Of a stretch of DNA of 32,009 bases, positions 7,182-15,710 are shown piece after piece. Position 1 is the first letter of the stretch; each line of letters starts with the position of its first letter. Origin of the DNA: an uncultured Reyranella sp. (lineage in GTDB: Bacteria; Pseudomonadota; Alphaproteobacteria; Reyranellales; Reyranellaceae); contig CALFRN010000437.1 of NCBI GenBank assembly GCA_937919085.1, positions 1 through 32,009 of the forward strand. The letters run 5' to 3'. A model generated the notes under the pieces. The model was not told where the DNA came from. It made no database searches and worked only from the letters and a program-made list of their open reading frames with translations. Made by a program: the position numbers and the translations under genes.

Positions 7182-7541
7182 TTATCTCCACTTTGGATTG
7201 GCGATCGCGATCTTGTCAGCGGTGGTGGCCTCGAGATGGGCCATCATGGCCGCATCGCACTCGTCGCGCGTGCCGCTTCGGAGCTGTCGGGCGAGTTCGC
7301 GGTTCAGATCGTCGAGCGTGCCGTCGCGGCCCAGCAGCGTCGCCAGTCGCGCGTGCTCGCGCCGGTCGGCCTCCGGCCCGAGGCGGGATTCGCGCTCAAG
7401 GATGGCAAGCGAGTTCACCGCCACGCGCATCTGGAAGCCCAGCCGCGGCTCGGTGCGATCGAGCGCCGGCGTCGCTTCCTCGCGCAGGAAGTCGGCTATT
7501 GCTGTCAGCAGCTCCGGGGCGGTGGGACGGTCCTGGGCCAT
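7182..7541 (-). CDS. DUF6285 protein, LvaB-like accessory subunit
   Basis: This is a 119-residue, mostly helical protein (RPTAPELLTAIADFLREE at the N-terminus, FQMRVAVNSLAILERE in the middle) of the DUF6285 type. It starts one base after the stop codon of the APH-type kinase at 7543. Small proteins of this type accompany such kinases, and in Pseudomonas putida LvaB is needed for activity of the LvaA 4-hydroxyacyl-CoA kinase. By this analogy it is probably an obligate partner of the upstream kinase. The analogy rests on gene order and remembered family membership; no alignment was run. Confidence 0.78.
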   Translation of the reverse strand: MAQDRPTAPELLTAIADFLREEATPALDRTEPRLGFQMRVAVNSLAILERESRLGPEADRREHARLATLLGRDGTLDDLNRELARQLRSGTRDECDAAMMAHLEATTADKIAIANPKWR

Positions 7542-7542
7542 G

Positions 7543-8568
7543 TCAGCCGGCGTTCTTCAGGAGCTGCAGCAGGTCGACCTGTGTCTCCACGGCGCGGCGG
7601 CCGATCGAGGCATGCTCCATTGATCTGATCGAACCAGAGAGATGCTTCCACGCCTGATTGAGGCAGATAATGCCCCAGTGCACGGTGCCGAAGACTTCCC
7701 ACCAGTGTGCCCGTTGCGGATCGACCGGCCTGCCGCCGGCGCGCTCATAAGCCGCCCACAGTTCCTCGCGGCTGCCGAAACCGCCCGCCGGCCTGTCGAT
7801 GGCGCCAAAACGCCAGCTTTTGACGCACAGCCAGCCGAGATCTTCGATCGGATCGCCAATATGGGCGAGTTCCCAGTCGAGGATCGCCGTCACGCCGGTC
7901 TCGTCGGCGAGGTAATTGCCGGTACGGTAGTCGCCATGCACCAGCACCGGCCGGTCGAGCGGCGGCGGCTTGCGGCGGTCGAGCCAGGACAATGCAAGCT
8001 CGAAAACCGGTTGGGCCTGGCCGAGGTCGTCTAGCGAGCGGCGCAGGCCGGCGATGTGGTCGGCGGCCTCGCGGCGCACCAGCGGCGGCAGCGTGGCCGG
8101 GTCGGTGGCGTGAAGGCGCGCCAGAATTTCCCCGAGCTGGCTCGCGATGTTCTTTCGCGCGCCGTCGTAGGCCGCATCGCGCAGGAGTTTGCGTGCGATG
8201 GCCGTGCCGCCGGCCCGCCGCATGACGAAAGCCTCGCCGAGACCATCGCCGGCCGCGAGTTCGAACAGCGGCTCCGGCGCCCGCACGCCGGCCTTGTGGG
8301 CGGCCGCAAGAACACGAAATTCGGTGGCACGGTCGATGGCGACCGAGCGCTCGCGGTCTGTCTTTCCCCGGGTGGGCTGATCGCGGCGCAGGATCAGTTC
8401 ATGGCGCTTGCCGCCTACCACCGCATCGAAGCGCCAGGTCTGGCGCGAGGCGCCGCCCGATTCGCGGCCGAGCCCCTCGATGACGGCGGTGCCGCCGAAA
8501 TACCGGTTGGCGGCCACGGCCAGAACGGCGACGACGGCTTCCGCTTCGGTCGGAATATGAACGGTCAT
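7543..8568 (-). CDS. APH-type phosphotransferase, LvaA/ACAD10-11-like putative hydroxyacyl-CoA kinase
   Basis: This 341-residue protein has the aminoglycoside phosphotransferase/choline kinase fold. It shows the N-lobe lysine/arginine-rich strand (HELILRRDQ), the Brenner motif LVHGDYRTGN (around residues 209-218) with the catalytic Asp, and the metal-binding LDWELAHIGDP (around 230-240). The VLVHGDYRTGNYL...AILDWELAHIGDPxEDLGW pattern is typical of the branch related to the kinase domain of ACAD10/ACAD11 and to LvaA rather than of antibiotic-resistance enzymes. Those phosphorylate 4-hydroxyacyl-CoA so that an acyl-CoA dehydrogenase-like enzyme can eliminate phosphate. It is followed by its likely DUF6285 partner and is divergent from a MaoC hydratase, which fits acyl-CoA metabolism. 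The substrate is inferred. Confidence 0.82.
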   Translation of the reverse strand: MTVHIPTEAEAVVAVLAVAANRYFGGTAVIEGLGRESGGASRQTWRFDAVVGGKRHELILRRDQPTRGKTDRERSVAIDRATEFRVLAAAHKAGVRAPEPLFELAAGDGLGEAFVMRRAGGTAIARKLLRDAAYDGARKNIASQLGEILARLHATDPATLPPLVRREAADHIAGLRRSLDDLGQAQPVFELALSWLDRRKPPPLDRPVLVHGDYRTGNYLADETGVTAILDWELAHIGDPIEDLGWLCVKSWRFGAIDRPAGGFGSREELWAAYERAGGRPVDPQRAHWWEVFGTVHWGIICLNQAWKHLSGSIRSMEHASIGRRAVETQVDLLQLLKNAG

Positions 8569-8581
8569 TCATCGGAATGTG

Positions 8582-8635
8582 GCACACCAGCGTGTGCGTG
8601 ATAAGAGGGGCGCATGGTAAGGGGGCGGCCCTTAC
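8582..8635. promoter_or_regulatory. Two inverted repeats in a divergent promoter region
   Basis: The 83-nt space between the divergent kinase and MaoC genes contains two dyads: GCACAC-CAGC-GTGTGC (8582-8597, perfect 6-bp arms) and GTAAGGG-GGCGG-CCCTTAC (617-635 of this kilobase, perfect 7-bp arms). The second extends to CATG outside with one bulged base. It ends a few bases before the GGGGAG ribosome-binding site of MaoC. They could be operators for an acyl-CoA-responsive repressor or a 5'-UTR hairpin. Confidence 0.4.
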
Positions 8636-8651
8636 ATGGGGAGAATAAGAT

Positions 8652-9098
8652 TTGGCGCAGTCCTTCGCGGCCATGAACGGCCTCTTTCTGGAAGATCTCA
8701 AACCGGGAATGTCGGCGATGTTCGGCAAAACCGTCACCGAAGCCGATATCGCGGGCTTCGCCGGTGTCTCGGGCGACACCAACCCGATCCACCTGCATGA
8801 CGGTTTTGCCCGTACTACGCGCTTCGGCCAGCGCATCGCCCACGGCATGCTGAGCGGCAGCTTCATCTCGACGGTGATCGGCACCAAGTTGCCGGGGCCG
8901 GGGGCGGTCTACATCTCCCAGACCATGAACTTCATGGCACCCGTCATCATCGGCGACACCATTACGGCCATCGCCACCATCACCGCCATCGACGACAAGC
9001 GCCGCCGGGTGACGCTCAAGACCCAGTGCCTCAACGGCGACAAGGTCGTGATCGATGGCGAAGCCATCGTGTTGGTGCCGCGGCGCGACGCGGCATGA
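8652..9098 (+). CDS. MaoC-family (R)-specific enoyl-CoA hydratase, TTG start
   Basis: This 148-residue single-hotdog MaoC protein is PhaJ-like. The hydratase motif is GDTNPIHLHDGFARTTRFGQRIAHGML, containing the catalytic Asp and His of the D-x-N-P-x-H motif. It hydrates trans-2-enoyl-CoA to (R)-3-hydroxyacyl-CoA, feeding PHA synthesis or fatty-acid metabolism. The start is TTG at 8652, with GGGGAG about 8 nt upstream; the alternative is the ATG at 8673. Its TGA overlaps the ribF ATG (ATGA), so translation of the two is coupled. Confidence 0.87.
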   Translation: MAQSFAAMNGLFLEDLKPGMSAMFGKTVTEADIAGFAGVSGDTNPIHLHDGFARTTRFGQRIAHGMLSGSFISTVIGTKLPGPGAVYISQTMNFMAPVIIGDTITAIATITAIDDKRRRVTLKTQCLNGDKVVIDGEAIVLVPRRDAA

Positions 9099-10033
9099 CC
9101 CTGGTTCAAGCCTTCGACGACTGGCGACAGGCCCCGGCAGCCTGGCAAGGCGGTGTGGTGGCGCTCGGCAATTTCGACGGTGTGCATCGCGGTCACCAGG
9201 CGTTGCTGGCCGATGCCGGCCGGCAGGCCAAGGCGCTGGGGGTGCCGCTGGTGGCGCTCACCTTCGAGCCGCACCCGCGCGGTTTCTTCGTGCCCGATAC
9301 TGGCCCGTTCCGGCTCACCCTGCCGCCGGCCAAGATCCGGCTGCTGACCCAGTACGGCGTGCAGGCCGTGCTTGCCCAGCGCTTTGATGCAGCGTTCGCA
9401 GCACTTTCCGCCGACGCCTTCATCGCAGATGTGCTGCTGAAAGGGCTGGCCGCGCGCCACGTCGTGTGCGGCTACGACTTCACCTTCGGTGCGCGCCGCG
9501 GCGGAAATGTCGAGCGTCTGCACGCGGAGGCCAGGGCGCGCGGGTTTGGCGTTACAGTGCTGGAGCCGGTCATGCGCGAGGGCGAGATCTATTCCTCGAC
9601 TCGCATCCGCGAGGCGTTGCGCGCCGGCATGGTCAAGGACGCGGCGGAGCTGATGGGCCATCCCTGGGAAATCGAGGGCGCCGTCGAACTGGGCGACCAG
9701 CGAGGCCGCACCATCGGTTTTCCGACCGCCAACGTGGCGCTCGGCGAGCACCTGCGGCCGCGCTTCGGCGTCTACGCCGTGCGCGCGCTCGTTGATGGCA
9801 AATGGCGAGCTGCCGTGGCCAACCTCGGCCGGCGCCCCACCATCGGCAAGCTGCAGGAAAATTTCGAGGTCCACCTGTTCGACTTCGCCGCCGACCTGTA
9901 CGGCAAGACGCTGCGCGTGGCGCTGGTCGACTTCATCCGGCCCGAGATGAAATTCGCCGGGCTCGATGCGCTGAAGGCGCAGATCGCGGCGGACGGCGAG
10001 GCGGCGCGGGAGATACTGAAGCCTGGCCATTGA
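9095..10033 (+). CDS. ribF: Bifunctional riboflavin kinase/FAD synthetase
   Basis: RibF makes FMN from riboflavin and then FAD. The 312-residue protein has the usual two-domain order: the nucleotidyltransferase (FAD synthetase) domain with GNFDGVHRGHQ at about residues 25-35 and YSSTRIREAL near 170, then the riboflavin kinase domain with QRGRTIGFPTANV and RRPTIGKLQENFEVHLFDF. Length matches the family. It is coupled to the MaoC gene by an ATGA overlap. The ribF-ileS-lspA order is common in proteobacteria; here ileS follows after a 334-nt leader, so it probably has its own promoter as well. Confidence 0.95.
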   Translation: MTLVQAFDDWRQAPAAWQGGVVALGNFDGVHRGHQALLADAGRQAKALGVPLVALTFEPHPRGFFVPDTGPFRLTLPPAKIRLLTQYGVQAVLAQRFDAAFAALSADAFIADVLLKGLAARHVVCGYDFTFGARRGGNVERLHAEARARGFGVTVLEPVMREGEIYSSTRIREALRAGMVKDAAELMGHPWEIEGAVELGDQRGRTIGFPTANVALGEHLRPRFGVYAVRALVDGKWRAAVANLGRRPTIGKLQENFEVHLFDFAADLYGKTLRVALVDFIRPEMKFAGLDALKAQIAADGEAAREILKPGH

Positions 10034-10206
10034 GGGAGGTCGTTGGTGCGGACGTCCGAGGTGGGGAAGTTCTGCGCAGGACGTACAGAAACCCCGAGGC
10101 GTCGCGCACGATTTGGCAGGGCTGAGCCGGTCGAAGTTGGTATCTTCATTGTGCGGCAAGCGTTGATCGTGCAGACGCGGAAGCTGTGCGCTGTCCGCCC
10201 CGCGCC

Positions 10207-10235
10207 TTGACCCCCCCAACCCCCGTCCGTAGATT
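10207..10235 (+). promoter_or_regulatory. Candidate housekeeping-sigma promoter for ileS
   Basis: In the 334-nt gap between ribF and ileS (10034-10367) there is TTGACC (10207-10212), a 17-nt spacer, and TAGATT (10230-10235). The -35 matches five of six consensus bases and the -10 four of six, with ideal spacing. A start near 10242 would give a leader of about 125 nt. I see no gene in the rest of the gap. Confidence 0.45.
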
Positions 10236-10279
10236 GCCGGCCCTATGTTTATCGGGGCCCCTCAGGAGCGAATTATCCG

Positions 10280-10303
10280 CCCGGTCCGCTGACTGCGGCC
10301 GGG
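10280..10303 (+). promoter_or_regulatory. Hairpin in the ileS leader
   Basis: CCCGGTCCGC and GCGGCCGGG flank the 5-nt loop TGACT and form a 9-bp stem with one bulged T. It lies between the candidate promoter and the ileS start. There is no U-run after it, so it is not a standard terminator, and no T-box features are visible. A regulatory role is speculative. Confidence 0.3.
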
Positions 10304-10367
10304 TCGTCCCGTCTGTTTGGTTGCCGTTCAGGCTGCCACCCATCGCTCCTTTCGCACCGAGTTTCTT

Positions 10368-13217
10368 GTGACAACTGACTATAAATCAAGCGTTTTCCTG
10401 CCTAAGACCGACTTCCCCATGCGCGGTGGCCTTCCCAGGAAGGAACCGGAGCTGTTGAAGCGCTGGGCCGACATGAAACTGTGGGATCGCCTGCGCACCG
10501 AGAGCACGGGCCGGCCGAAGTTCGTCCTGCACGACGGCCCCCCGTATGCCAACGGCAATCTCCACATCGGGCATGCGCTGAACAAGATCCTGAAGGACCT
10601 GGTGAGTCGCACCCAGCAGATGCTGGGCAAGGACAGCCACTATGTGCCGGGCTGGGACTGCCATGGCCTGCCGATCGAATGGAAGATCGAGGAGCAGTAC
10701 CGCGCCAAGAAGCAGGACAAGGACCAGGTCCCGGTCGTGGAGTTCCGCAAGGAATGCCGCGCCTTCGCCGATCACTGGATCGGCGTGCAGCGCGAAGAGT
10801 TCAAGCGGCTGGGCGTCGATGGCGACTGGGAGAACTACTACTCGACGATGAAGTACGAGTCCGAGGCCGTCATCGTGGCCGAACTCGGTAAATTCCTGAT
10901 GAACGGCGGCCTCTACAAGGGCTCGAAGGCAGTGCTGTGGTCGGTGGTCGAGAAGACCGCGCTAGCCGAAGCCGAGATCGAGTATCACGACCATGTCTCC
11001 GACACGATCCATGTCGGCTTTCCGGTGCTGAAGTCGACCGGCGGCAAGCTCGACGGCAGCTCGGTCGTGATCTGGACGACGACACCTTGGACTATCCCGG
11101 GCAACCGCGCGCTCGCCTACGGCCCGGAAATCGCCTACGCGCTGGTCGAGGTGACGGAGGTGGCCGAGGGCGGCAAGGCCCGGGTCGGCGACAAGTTGGT
11201 GCTGGCCAGAGAGCTGGTTGCCGCCACCGCCGAAGCCGGCAAGTTCTCTGCAAAGGTTCTGGCCGACGTCACCGCCGCCGATCTCGATGGCCTGGTCGCG
11301 GCCCATCCGCTGCGCGGCCAGGGTTTCGATTTCGATGTACGCCTGTTGGCGGGAGACTTCGTCACGGCCGATGCCGGCACAGGTTTCGTGCACATCGCGC
11401 CGGGCCATGGTGCCGATGACTATGAACTGGGCGTGGCCAATGGCGTCGAGGTGCCGGACACCGTTTCCGAGGATGGTACCTACTATCCGCACGTGCCGAT
11501 GTTCGCCGGCAAGCGCGTCTATACGGCCGAGGGCAAGAAGGGCGATGCCAATCGTACCGTGATCGCCGCCCTCGATGCCGCCGGCAAGCTGTTGGCCTCA
11601 GGTCGCATCACGCACTCCTATCCGCATTCCTGGCGCTCCAAGGCGCCGGTCATCTTCCGCAACGCGCCGCAGTGGTTCATCGCCATGGACAAGCCGATAG
11701 CCGAGATCGGCGGCACCTTGCGAGAAAAGGCACTGGCGGCGATCGATGCGACGCGCTTCGTGCCGCCGGCCGGCTATAACCGGCTGCGCTCGATGATCGA
11801 GACGCGGCCCGACTGGAACGTGTCGCGCCAGCGCGCCTGGGGCGTGCCGATCGCGGTGTTCGTGAACAAGGCGACGGGCGAGCCGCTACGCGATCCGGAG
11901 GTGATGACGCGTGTCGTCGAGGCCTTCAGGGCCGAGGGCGCCGATGCCTGGTTCGCGAGTCCGCCGGAACGGTTCCTCGGCAACAAGTACGATGTAAAGG
12001 ACTTCGAGCAGGTCACCGACATCCTCGATGTCTGGTTCGACTCCGGCTGCACCCACGCCTTCACGCTGGAAGGCAACCCCGATCTAAAGTGGCCGGCCGA
12101 CCTCTATCTCGAAGGATCGGACCAGCATCGTGGCTGGTTCCACTCCTCGCTGCTGGAGAGCTGCGGCACCCGCGGCCGCGCGCCCTACGACGGCGTGCTG
12201 ACGCACGGCTTCACGCTCGACGAGCAGGGCCGCAAGATGTCGAAGTCGCTGGGCAACATCACCGCACCGCAGACGGTGTGCGACCAGTACGGCGCCGACA
12301 TCCTGCGTCTGTGGGTGGTCGGCACAGACTACACCGAGGACCAGCGCATCGGTCCGGAGATACTGAAACACCAGGCCGAAGCCTATCGCCGGCTGCGCAA
12401 CACCTTGCGCTACCTGCTGGGCAGCCTCGACGGCTTCAGTGCCAGCGAAACCGTGGCCGTCGCCGATATGCCCGAACTCGAGCGCTGGGTGTTGCATCGC
12501 CTGGCTGAACTCGACGAAATCCTGCGCCGGGCCGTCGACGACTATGATTTCCACACCATCGCGACCGAACTGCACAATTTCTGCGCTGTCGATCTGTCTG
12601 CGTTCTATTTCGACATCCGCAAGGACGCGATCTACTGTGATGCCGCTGCCTCGCCGCGCCGACGTGCCGCGCGCACCGTCATGGCGGAGGTGTTTTCGTT
12701 CCTCACCGTCTGGCTGGCGCCCATCACCTGCTTCACCGCCGAGGAGGCGTGGCTTGCCCGGCCGGCGGACATGCCGGACGGCGGCGCCGACAGCGTGCAC
12801 CTGCGCGTCTATCCGGCAATCCCGGCAGCCTGGCTGGATGCGGCGCTTGGCGCGAAATGGAAAACGGTGCGGGCCTTGCGCCGCGTCGTCACCGGCGCCC
12901 TCGAACTGGAGCGTGCGGAAAAGCGGATCGGATCGAGCCTGCAGGCAGCGCCGCTTGTCCATGCCGCGCCGGAATATCTTGCCGCCGTGAGGGATCTCGA
13001 TCTCTCCGAAATTTGCATCACCTCGGGCGGCGAGCTGGTGGCGGGGACGGCGCCGGTCGGGGCATTCACGCTGCCCGACGTCGCGGGCGTGGCGGTGGTC
13101 CCGCGCCCGGCTCACGGCGACAAGTGCGCCCGCTGCTGGCAGGTGCTGGAGGAGGTGGGCTCGTCGGCCGCCCATCCGCTGCTCTGCAAGCGCTGCGAAG
13201 GGGTGGTGACGGCATGA
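10368..13217 (+). CDS. ileS: Isoleucyl-tRNA synthetase
   Basis: IleRS charges tRNA-Ile and edits misactivated valine. The class-I signature HIGH is at about residues 66-69 ([10 protein letters not shown]) and KMSKS in [10 protein letters not shown]. The editing domain has [18 protein letters not shown], and the C-terminal zinc-binding region has [12 protein letters not shown]...LCKRCEGVV. With the GTG start at 10368 ([21 protein letters not shown]) the protein has 949 residues, the usual bacterial length. The ORF-track start at 10317 adds 17 residues not expected in the family. lspA follows after 10 nt. Confidence 0.97.
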   Translation: MTTDYKSSVFLPKTDFPMRGGLPRKEPELLKRWADMKLWDRLRTESTGRPKFVLHDGPPYANGNLHIGHALNKILKDLVSRTQQMLGKDSHYVPGWDCHGLPIEWKIEEQYRAKKQDKDQVPVVEFRKECRAFADHWIGVQREEFKRLGVDGDWENYYSTMKYESEAVIVAELGKFLMNGGLYKGSKAVLWSVVEKTALAEAEIEYHDHVSDTIHVGFPVLKSTGGKLDGSSVVIWTTTPWTIPGNRALAYGPEIAYALVEVTEVAEGGKARVGDKLVLARELVAATAEAGKFSAKVLADVTAADLDGLVAAHPLRGQGFDFDVRLLAGDFVTADAGTGFVHIAPGHGADDYELGVANGVEVPDTVSEDGTYYPHVPMFAGKRVYTAEGKKGDANRTVIAALDAAGKLLASGRITHSYPHSWRSKAPVIFRNAPQWFIAMDKPIAEIGGTLREKALAAIDATRFVPPAGYNRLRSMIETRPDWNVSRQRAWGVPIAVFVNKATGEPLRDPEVMTRVVEAFRAEGADAWFASPPERFLGNKYDVKDFEQVTDILDVWFDSGCTHAFTLEGNPDLKWPADLYLEGSDQHRGWFHSSLLESCGTRGRAPYDGVLTHGFTLDEQGRKMSKSLGNITAPQTVCDQYGADILRLWVVGTDYTEDQRIGPEILKHQAEAYRRLRNTLRYLLGSLDGFSASETVAVADMPELERWVLHRLAELDEILRRAVDDYDFHTIATELHNFCAVDLSAFYFDIRKDAIYCDAAASPRRRAARTVMAEVFSFLTVWLAPITCFTAEEAWLARPADMPDGGADSVHLRVYPAIPAAWLDAALGAKWKTVRALRRVVTGALELERAEKRIGSSLQAAPLVHAAPEYLAAVRDLDLSEICITSGGELVAGTAPVGAFTLPDVAGVAVVPRPAHGDKCARCWQVLEEVGSSAAHPLLCKRCEGVVTA

Positions 13218-13227
13218 GGGTGCACCG

Positions 13228-13710
13228 ATGAGACCGCTCGACCGTCAGGCGATGGCCCTGATCATCATGACCTTGGTGGCCGATCAGCTCTCCAAGGAGC
13301 TGTTGCTGGACTATCTGCTGAAGTCCGGGTCGTCGGTCACGGTGATCGAAGGTTTTTTTCGCCTCGTTGTCGTGTGGAATCGCGGCGTTAGCTTCGGCTT
13401 GCTGGGTGGCGACCGCGCTCTGCCGCCGTGGATCCTGTCGGCGGTCGCCGTGGCCGTCTGTATCGGGCTTTTCATCTGGTTGCGGCGCACCGACCGGCGT
13501 CTGAGCGGCTGGGGCATCGGCCTTGTCATCGGCGGCGCTATCGGCAATGTTGTTGACCGCGCCCGCTGGGGAGCAGTGTTCGATTTCGCCGATTTCCATC
13601 TGGGCCAATGGCACTGGCCGGCGTTTAATGTCGCCGATTCGGCGATCGTTGTCGGTGTCGGGCTGCTGCTCATCGACTCAGTCATCGGCGAAAGACAACG
13701 TGCGCCCTGA
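13228..13710 (+). CDS. lspA: Signal peptidase II (prolipoprotein signal peptidase)
   Basis: LspA cleaves the signal peptide of diacylglyceryl-modified prolipoproteins in the inner membrane. The 160-residue protein has four hydrophobic segments, the family motif VVVWNRGVSFGLLGG, and the two catalytic aspartates in GGAIGNVVDRARWGAVFDF (D110) and FNVADSAI (D137). The ileS-lspA order is classical. The next gene encodes a lipoprotein, a likely LspA substrate. Confidence 0.96.
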   Translation: MRPLDRQAMALIIMTLVADQLSKELLLDYLLKSGSSVTVIEGFFRLVVVWNRGVSFGLLGGDRALPPWILSAVAVAVCIGLFIWLRRTDRRLSGWGIGLVIGGAIGNVVDRARWGAVFDFADFHLGQWHWPAFNVADSAIVVGVGLLLIDSVIGERQRAP

Positions 13711-13755
13711 TGCGGCCATGATCAGCGGACAAAAGCGAAACCCGAAGGACGGACG

Positions 13756-14334
13756 ATGCAGCGGACAAGCTTAATCCCGGTGACCCTCCTCACGCTCGGC
13801 GCCTTGGCGATGGGCGGCTGCAGCGCATTTGACAATCTCGGCGGCGCCAAGAAGGTGTCGCCCGACGAATTCAAGGTCGTCTCCCATTCGCCGCTCACCA
13901 TGCCACCGAACGCCGAGTTGCGTCCGCCGCGTCCTGGCGAGCCGCGTCCGCAAGAGGTGACGCCAGCCGAGCAGGCACGTGAAGCCTTGGCGCCGCAGAC
14001 CGCCGGACGCCCGTCGCGCCGCGACGCCATTGTATCGTCGCAGGGCCCGGGGGGAGCATCCGAGCAGGCGCTGGTGGCCAAGGCGGGTCAGGGGGGCATC
14101 GATCCCAACATTCGCGGTCGAGTGAACTCCGACACACGGACCATCAACGATAGCGACAAGAGCTTTATCGATGGCCTGATATTCTGGCAGAGTTCCGGTC
14201 CAACGGGCGTTGTGCTCGACCCGGCCAAGGAGCAGCAGCGGCTGCGCGACGCCCAGGCTTCGGGTCAACCGTCGTCGGGCCCGACACCGACGATCACGCG
14301 GCGCAAGCGCGGTCTTCTCGAAGGCATCTTCTGA
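13756..14334 (+). CDS. DUF3035 lipoprotein, BamF-like outer-membrane assembly subunit
   Basis: This 192-residue lipoprotein has a signal peptide ending in a lipobox (LGALAMGGC, lipidated Cys22), then the DUF3035 core PDEFKVVSHSPLTMPPNAELRPPRPGEPRPQ. That core is diagnostic of the alphaproteobacterial protein named BamF in Caulobacter, a component of the BAM complex that inserts outer-membrane β-barrels. The rest is Pro/Ala/Gln-rich and probably disordered, with a C-terminal basic RRKRGLLEGIF. SD AAGGACGG precedes the ATG. It sits directly after lspA and before the M16 pair, an arrangement consistent with envelope biogenesis. Confidence 0.87.
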   Translation: MQRTSLIPVTLLTLGALAMGGCSAFDNLGGAKKVSPDEFKVVSHSPLTMPPNAELRPPRPGEPRPQEVTPAEQAREALAPQTAGRPSRRDAIVSSQGPGGASEQALVAKAGQGGIDPNIRGRVNSDTRTINDSDKSFIDGLIFWQSSGPTGVVLDPAKEQQRLRDAQASGQPSSGPTPTITRRKRGLLEGIF

Positions 14335-14342
14335 GCGCGCCG

Positions 14343-15710
14343 TTGACGCTTCGCCGCCGTGCCCTGCTCGGCGGTCTCGCCGCAGGCGCCGCCGTGTCGC
14401 CGTCGGTGCCGGCACTGGCGAAACTGCTTACGGTCGGACGGCGGCCCGCCGAGAGCTTCACGCTGGCCAATGGCCTTCAGGTCGTTGTCCTGCCTTCGCG
14501 CCGCGCCCCGATCGTCACCCAGGTCTTGGTTTACAAGGTCGGCAGCGCCGACGAGACCTTCGGCCATACCGGCGTCGCCCATTTTCTGGAACACATGATG
14601 TTCAAGGGCACCGACAAGGTCGCGCCTGGCGAGTTCTCGCGCATCGTCTCGCGTAACGGTGGTCGCGACAACGCCTACACGACCTACGATTCGACCGGCT
14701 ATCACCAGACTGTCGCGCCCGACCGCCTCGACCTCGTGATGCGCATGGAGGCCGACCGCATGGTAAACCTGCGCATTGCCGAGAAGGATCTGGTTTCCGA
14801 ACGCCAGGTGGTACTCGAGGAACGACGCATGCGGACGGACAATGTGCCGGCGGCGCTGCTCAACGAAGCCGTCAATGAGCAGCTGTTCGGCCGACACAAA
14901 CCCTACGCCATGCCGATCATCGGCTACGCCGACGACATCAGGCGACTCAGCATCAACGAACTCACGGCCTTCTATCGTCGTTTCTACTCGCCGGGGAACG
15001 CGGTGCTGATCGTCGCTGGCGACACCACGCCCGAAGTCGTGCGCAAGCTCGCCCAAAAGCATTATGGCCCGATCCCGAACCGTCGGGTCGAAGTGCGGCG
15101 GCGGCCGGCGCAAGGTGGGACAGACCTGCCGCAGCGCGTCAGCCGTGGCGATGCCCGCGTCGTCGAACCACGGTGGTCGCGTGAATGGCTGGCGCCGTCC
15201 TATCGCAAGGGCGACACCAAGCACGCCTATGCGCTTCAGGTCCTGGCGCGCCTGTTCGGTGGCAGCGAGACCAGCCGCCTGTGGCGGGCGATGGTGGCGG
15301 ACAACAAGCTCGCGCTCTCGGCATATGCCGGCTACAGCCCGACGAGCCTCGGCCTTACGTCATTCGGTGTCGGTATTCAGCCTGTCCTGACGCGCACCGT
15401 GATGGAGATCGAGGCGGCAGTGGATTTCGAGATGAAGAAGCTGGTCGATGGCGGCGTGACGGCGGACGAGGTCGAGCGGGCGCAGAACCAGCTCCTCGCG
15501 GGGGCAATATATGCTCAGGACTCGCTGGCCAGTGGACCGCGCATTTACGGCGCCGTGCTGAGCACTGGCGGCACAATGGCCGAAATAGACGCCTGGCCCG
15601 AGCGCATCGCCGCGGTAACGCCGGCCGATGTCGTCGCGGCCGCTCGGGTGGTATGGCGGGACTCCGGCGCGGTGACGGCACTGCTGACTCCGGCCGAGGG
15701 TAGCCGATGA
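14343..15710 (+). CDS. M16 zinc peptidase, catalytic subunit
   Basis: This 455-residue periplasmic M16B (insulinase/pitrilysin) peptidase carries the inverted zinc motif HxxEH as HFLEH (residues 80-84) in GVAHFLEHMMFKGT, with further acidic residues in VSERQVVLEERRM that include the expected third ligand. The N-terminus (MTLRRRALLGGLAAGAAVSP) is a signal peptide, possibly Tat-type because of the arginines. The start is TTG at 14343. The C-terminal half lacks the R/Y substrate-binding motif, which is instead found in the next gene. It overlaps that gene by ATGA, so the two probably form a heterodimer. Confidence 0.9.
   Translation: MTLRRRALLGGLAAGAAVSPSVPALAKLLTVGRRPAESFTLANGLQVVVLPSRRAPIVTQVLVYKVGSADETFGHTGVAHFLEHMMFKGTDKVAPGEFSRIVSRNGGRDNAYTTYDSTGYHQTVAPDRLDLVMRMEADRMVNLRIAEKDLVSERQVVLEERRMRTDNVPAALLNEAVNEQLFGRHKPYAMPIIGYADDIRRLSINELTAFYRRFYSPGNAVLIVAGDTTPEVVRKLAQKHYGPIPNRRVEVRRRPAQGGTDLPQRVSRGDARVVEPRWSREWLAPSYRKGDTKHAYALQVLARLFGGSETSRLWRAMVADNKLALSAYAGYSPTSLGLTSFGVGIQPVLTRTVMEIEAAVDFEMKKLVDGGVTADEVERAQNQLLAGAIYAQDSLASGPRIYGAVLSTGGTMAEIDAWPERIAAVTPADVVAAARVVWRDSGAVTALLTPAEGSR

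Noticed and set aside
7543-8568. Aminoglycoside resistance phosphotransferase
   Set aside because: The fold is shared, but the HGDYRTGN...LDWELAHIGDP pattern and the DUF6285 partner point to the hydroxyacyl-CoA kinase branch.
8909-10219. 436-residue minus-strand ORF
   Set aside because: It is a shadow of ribF and the end of MaoC, which both have clear motifs on the plus strand.
12084-13175. 363-residue minus-strand ORF opposite ileS
   Set aside because: It is a shadow frame; the plus-strand IleRS sequence, including the KMSKS loop and zinc motif, is unequivocal.
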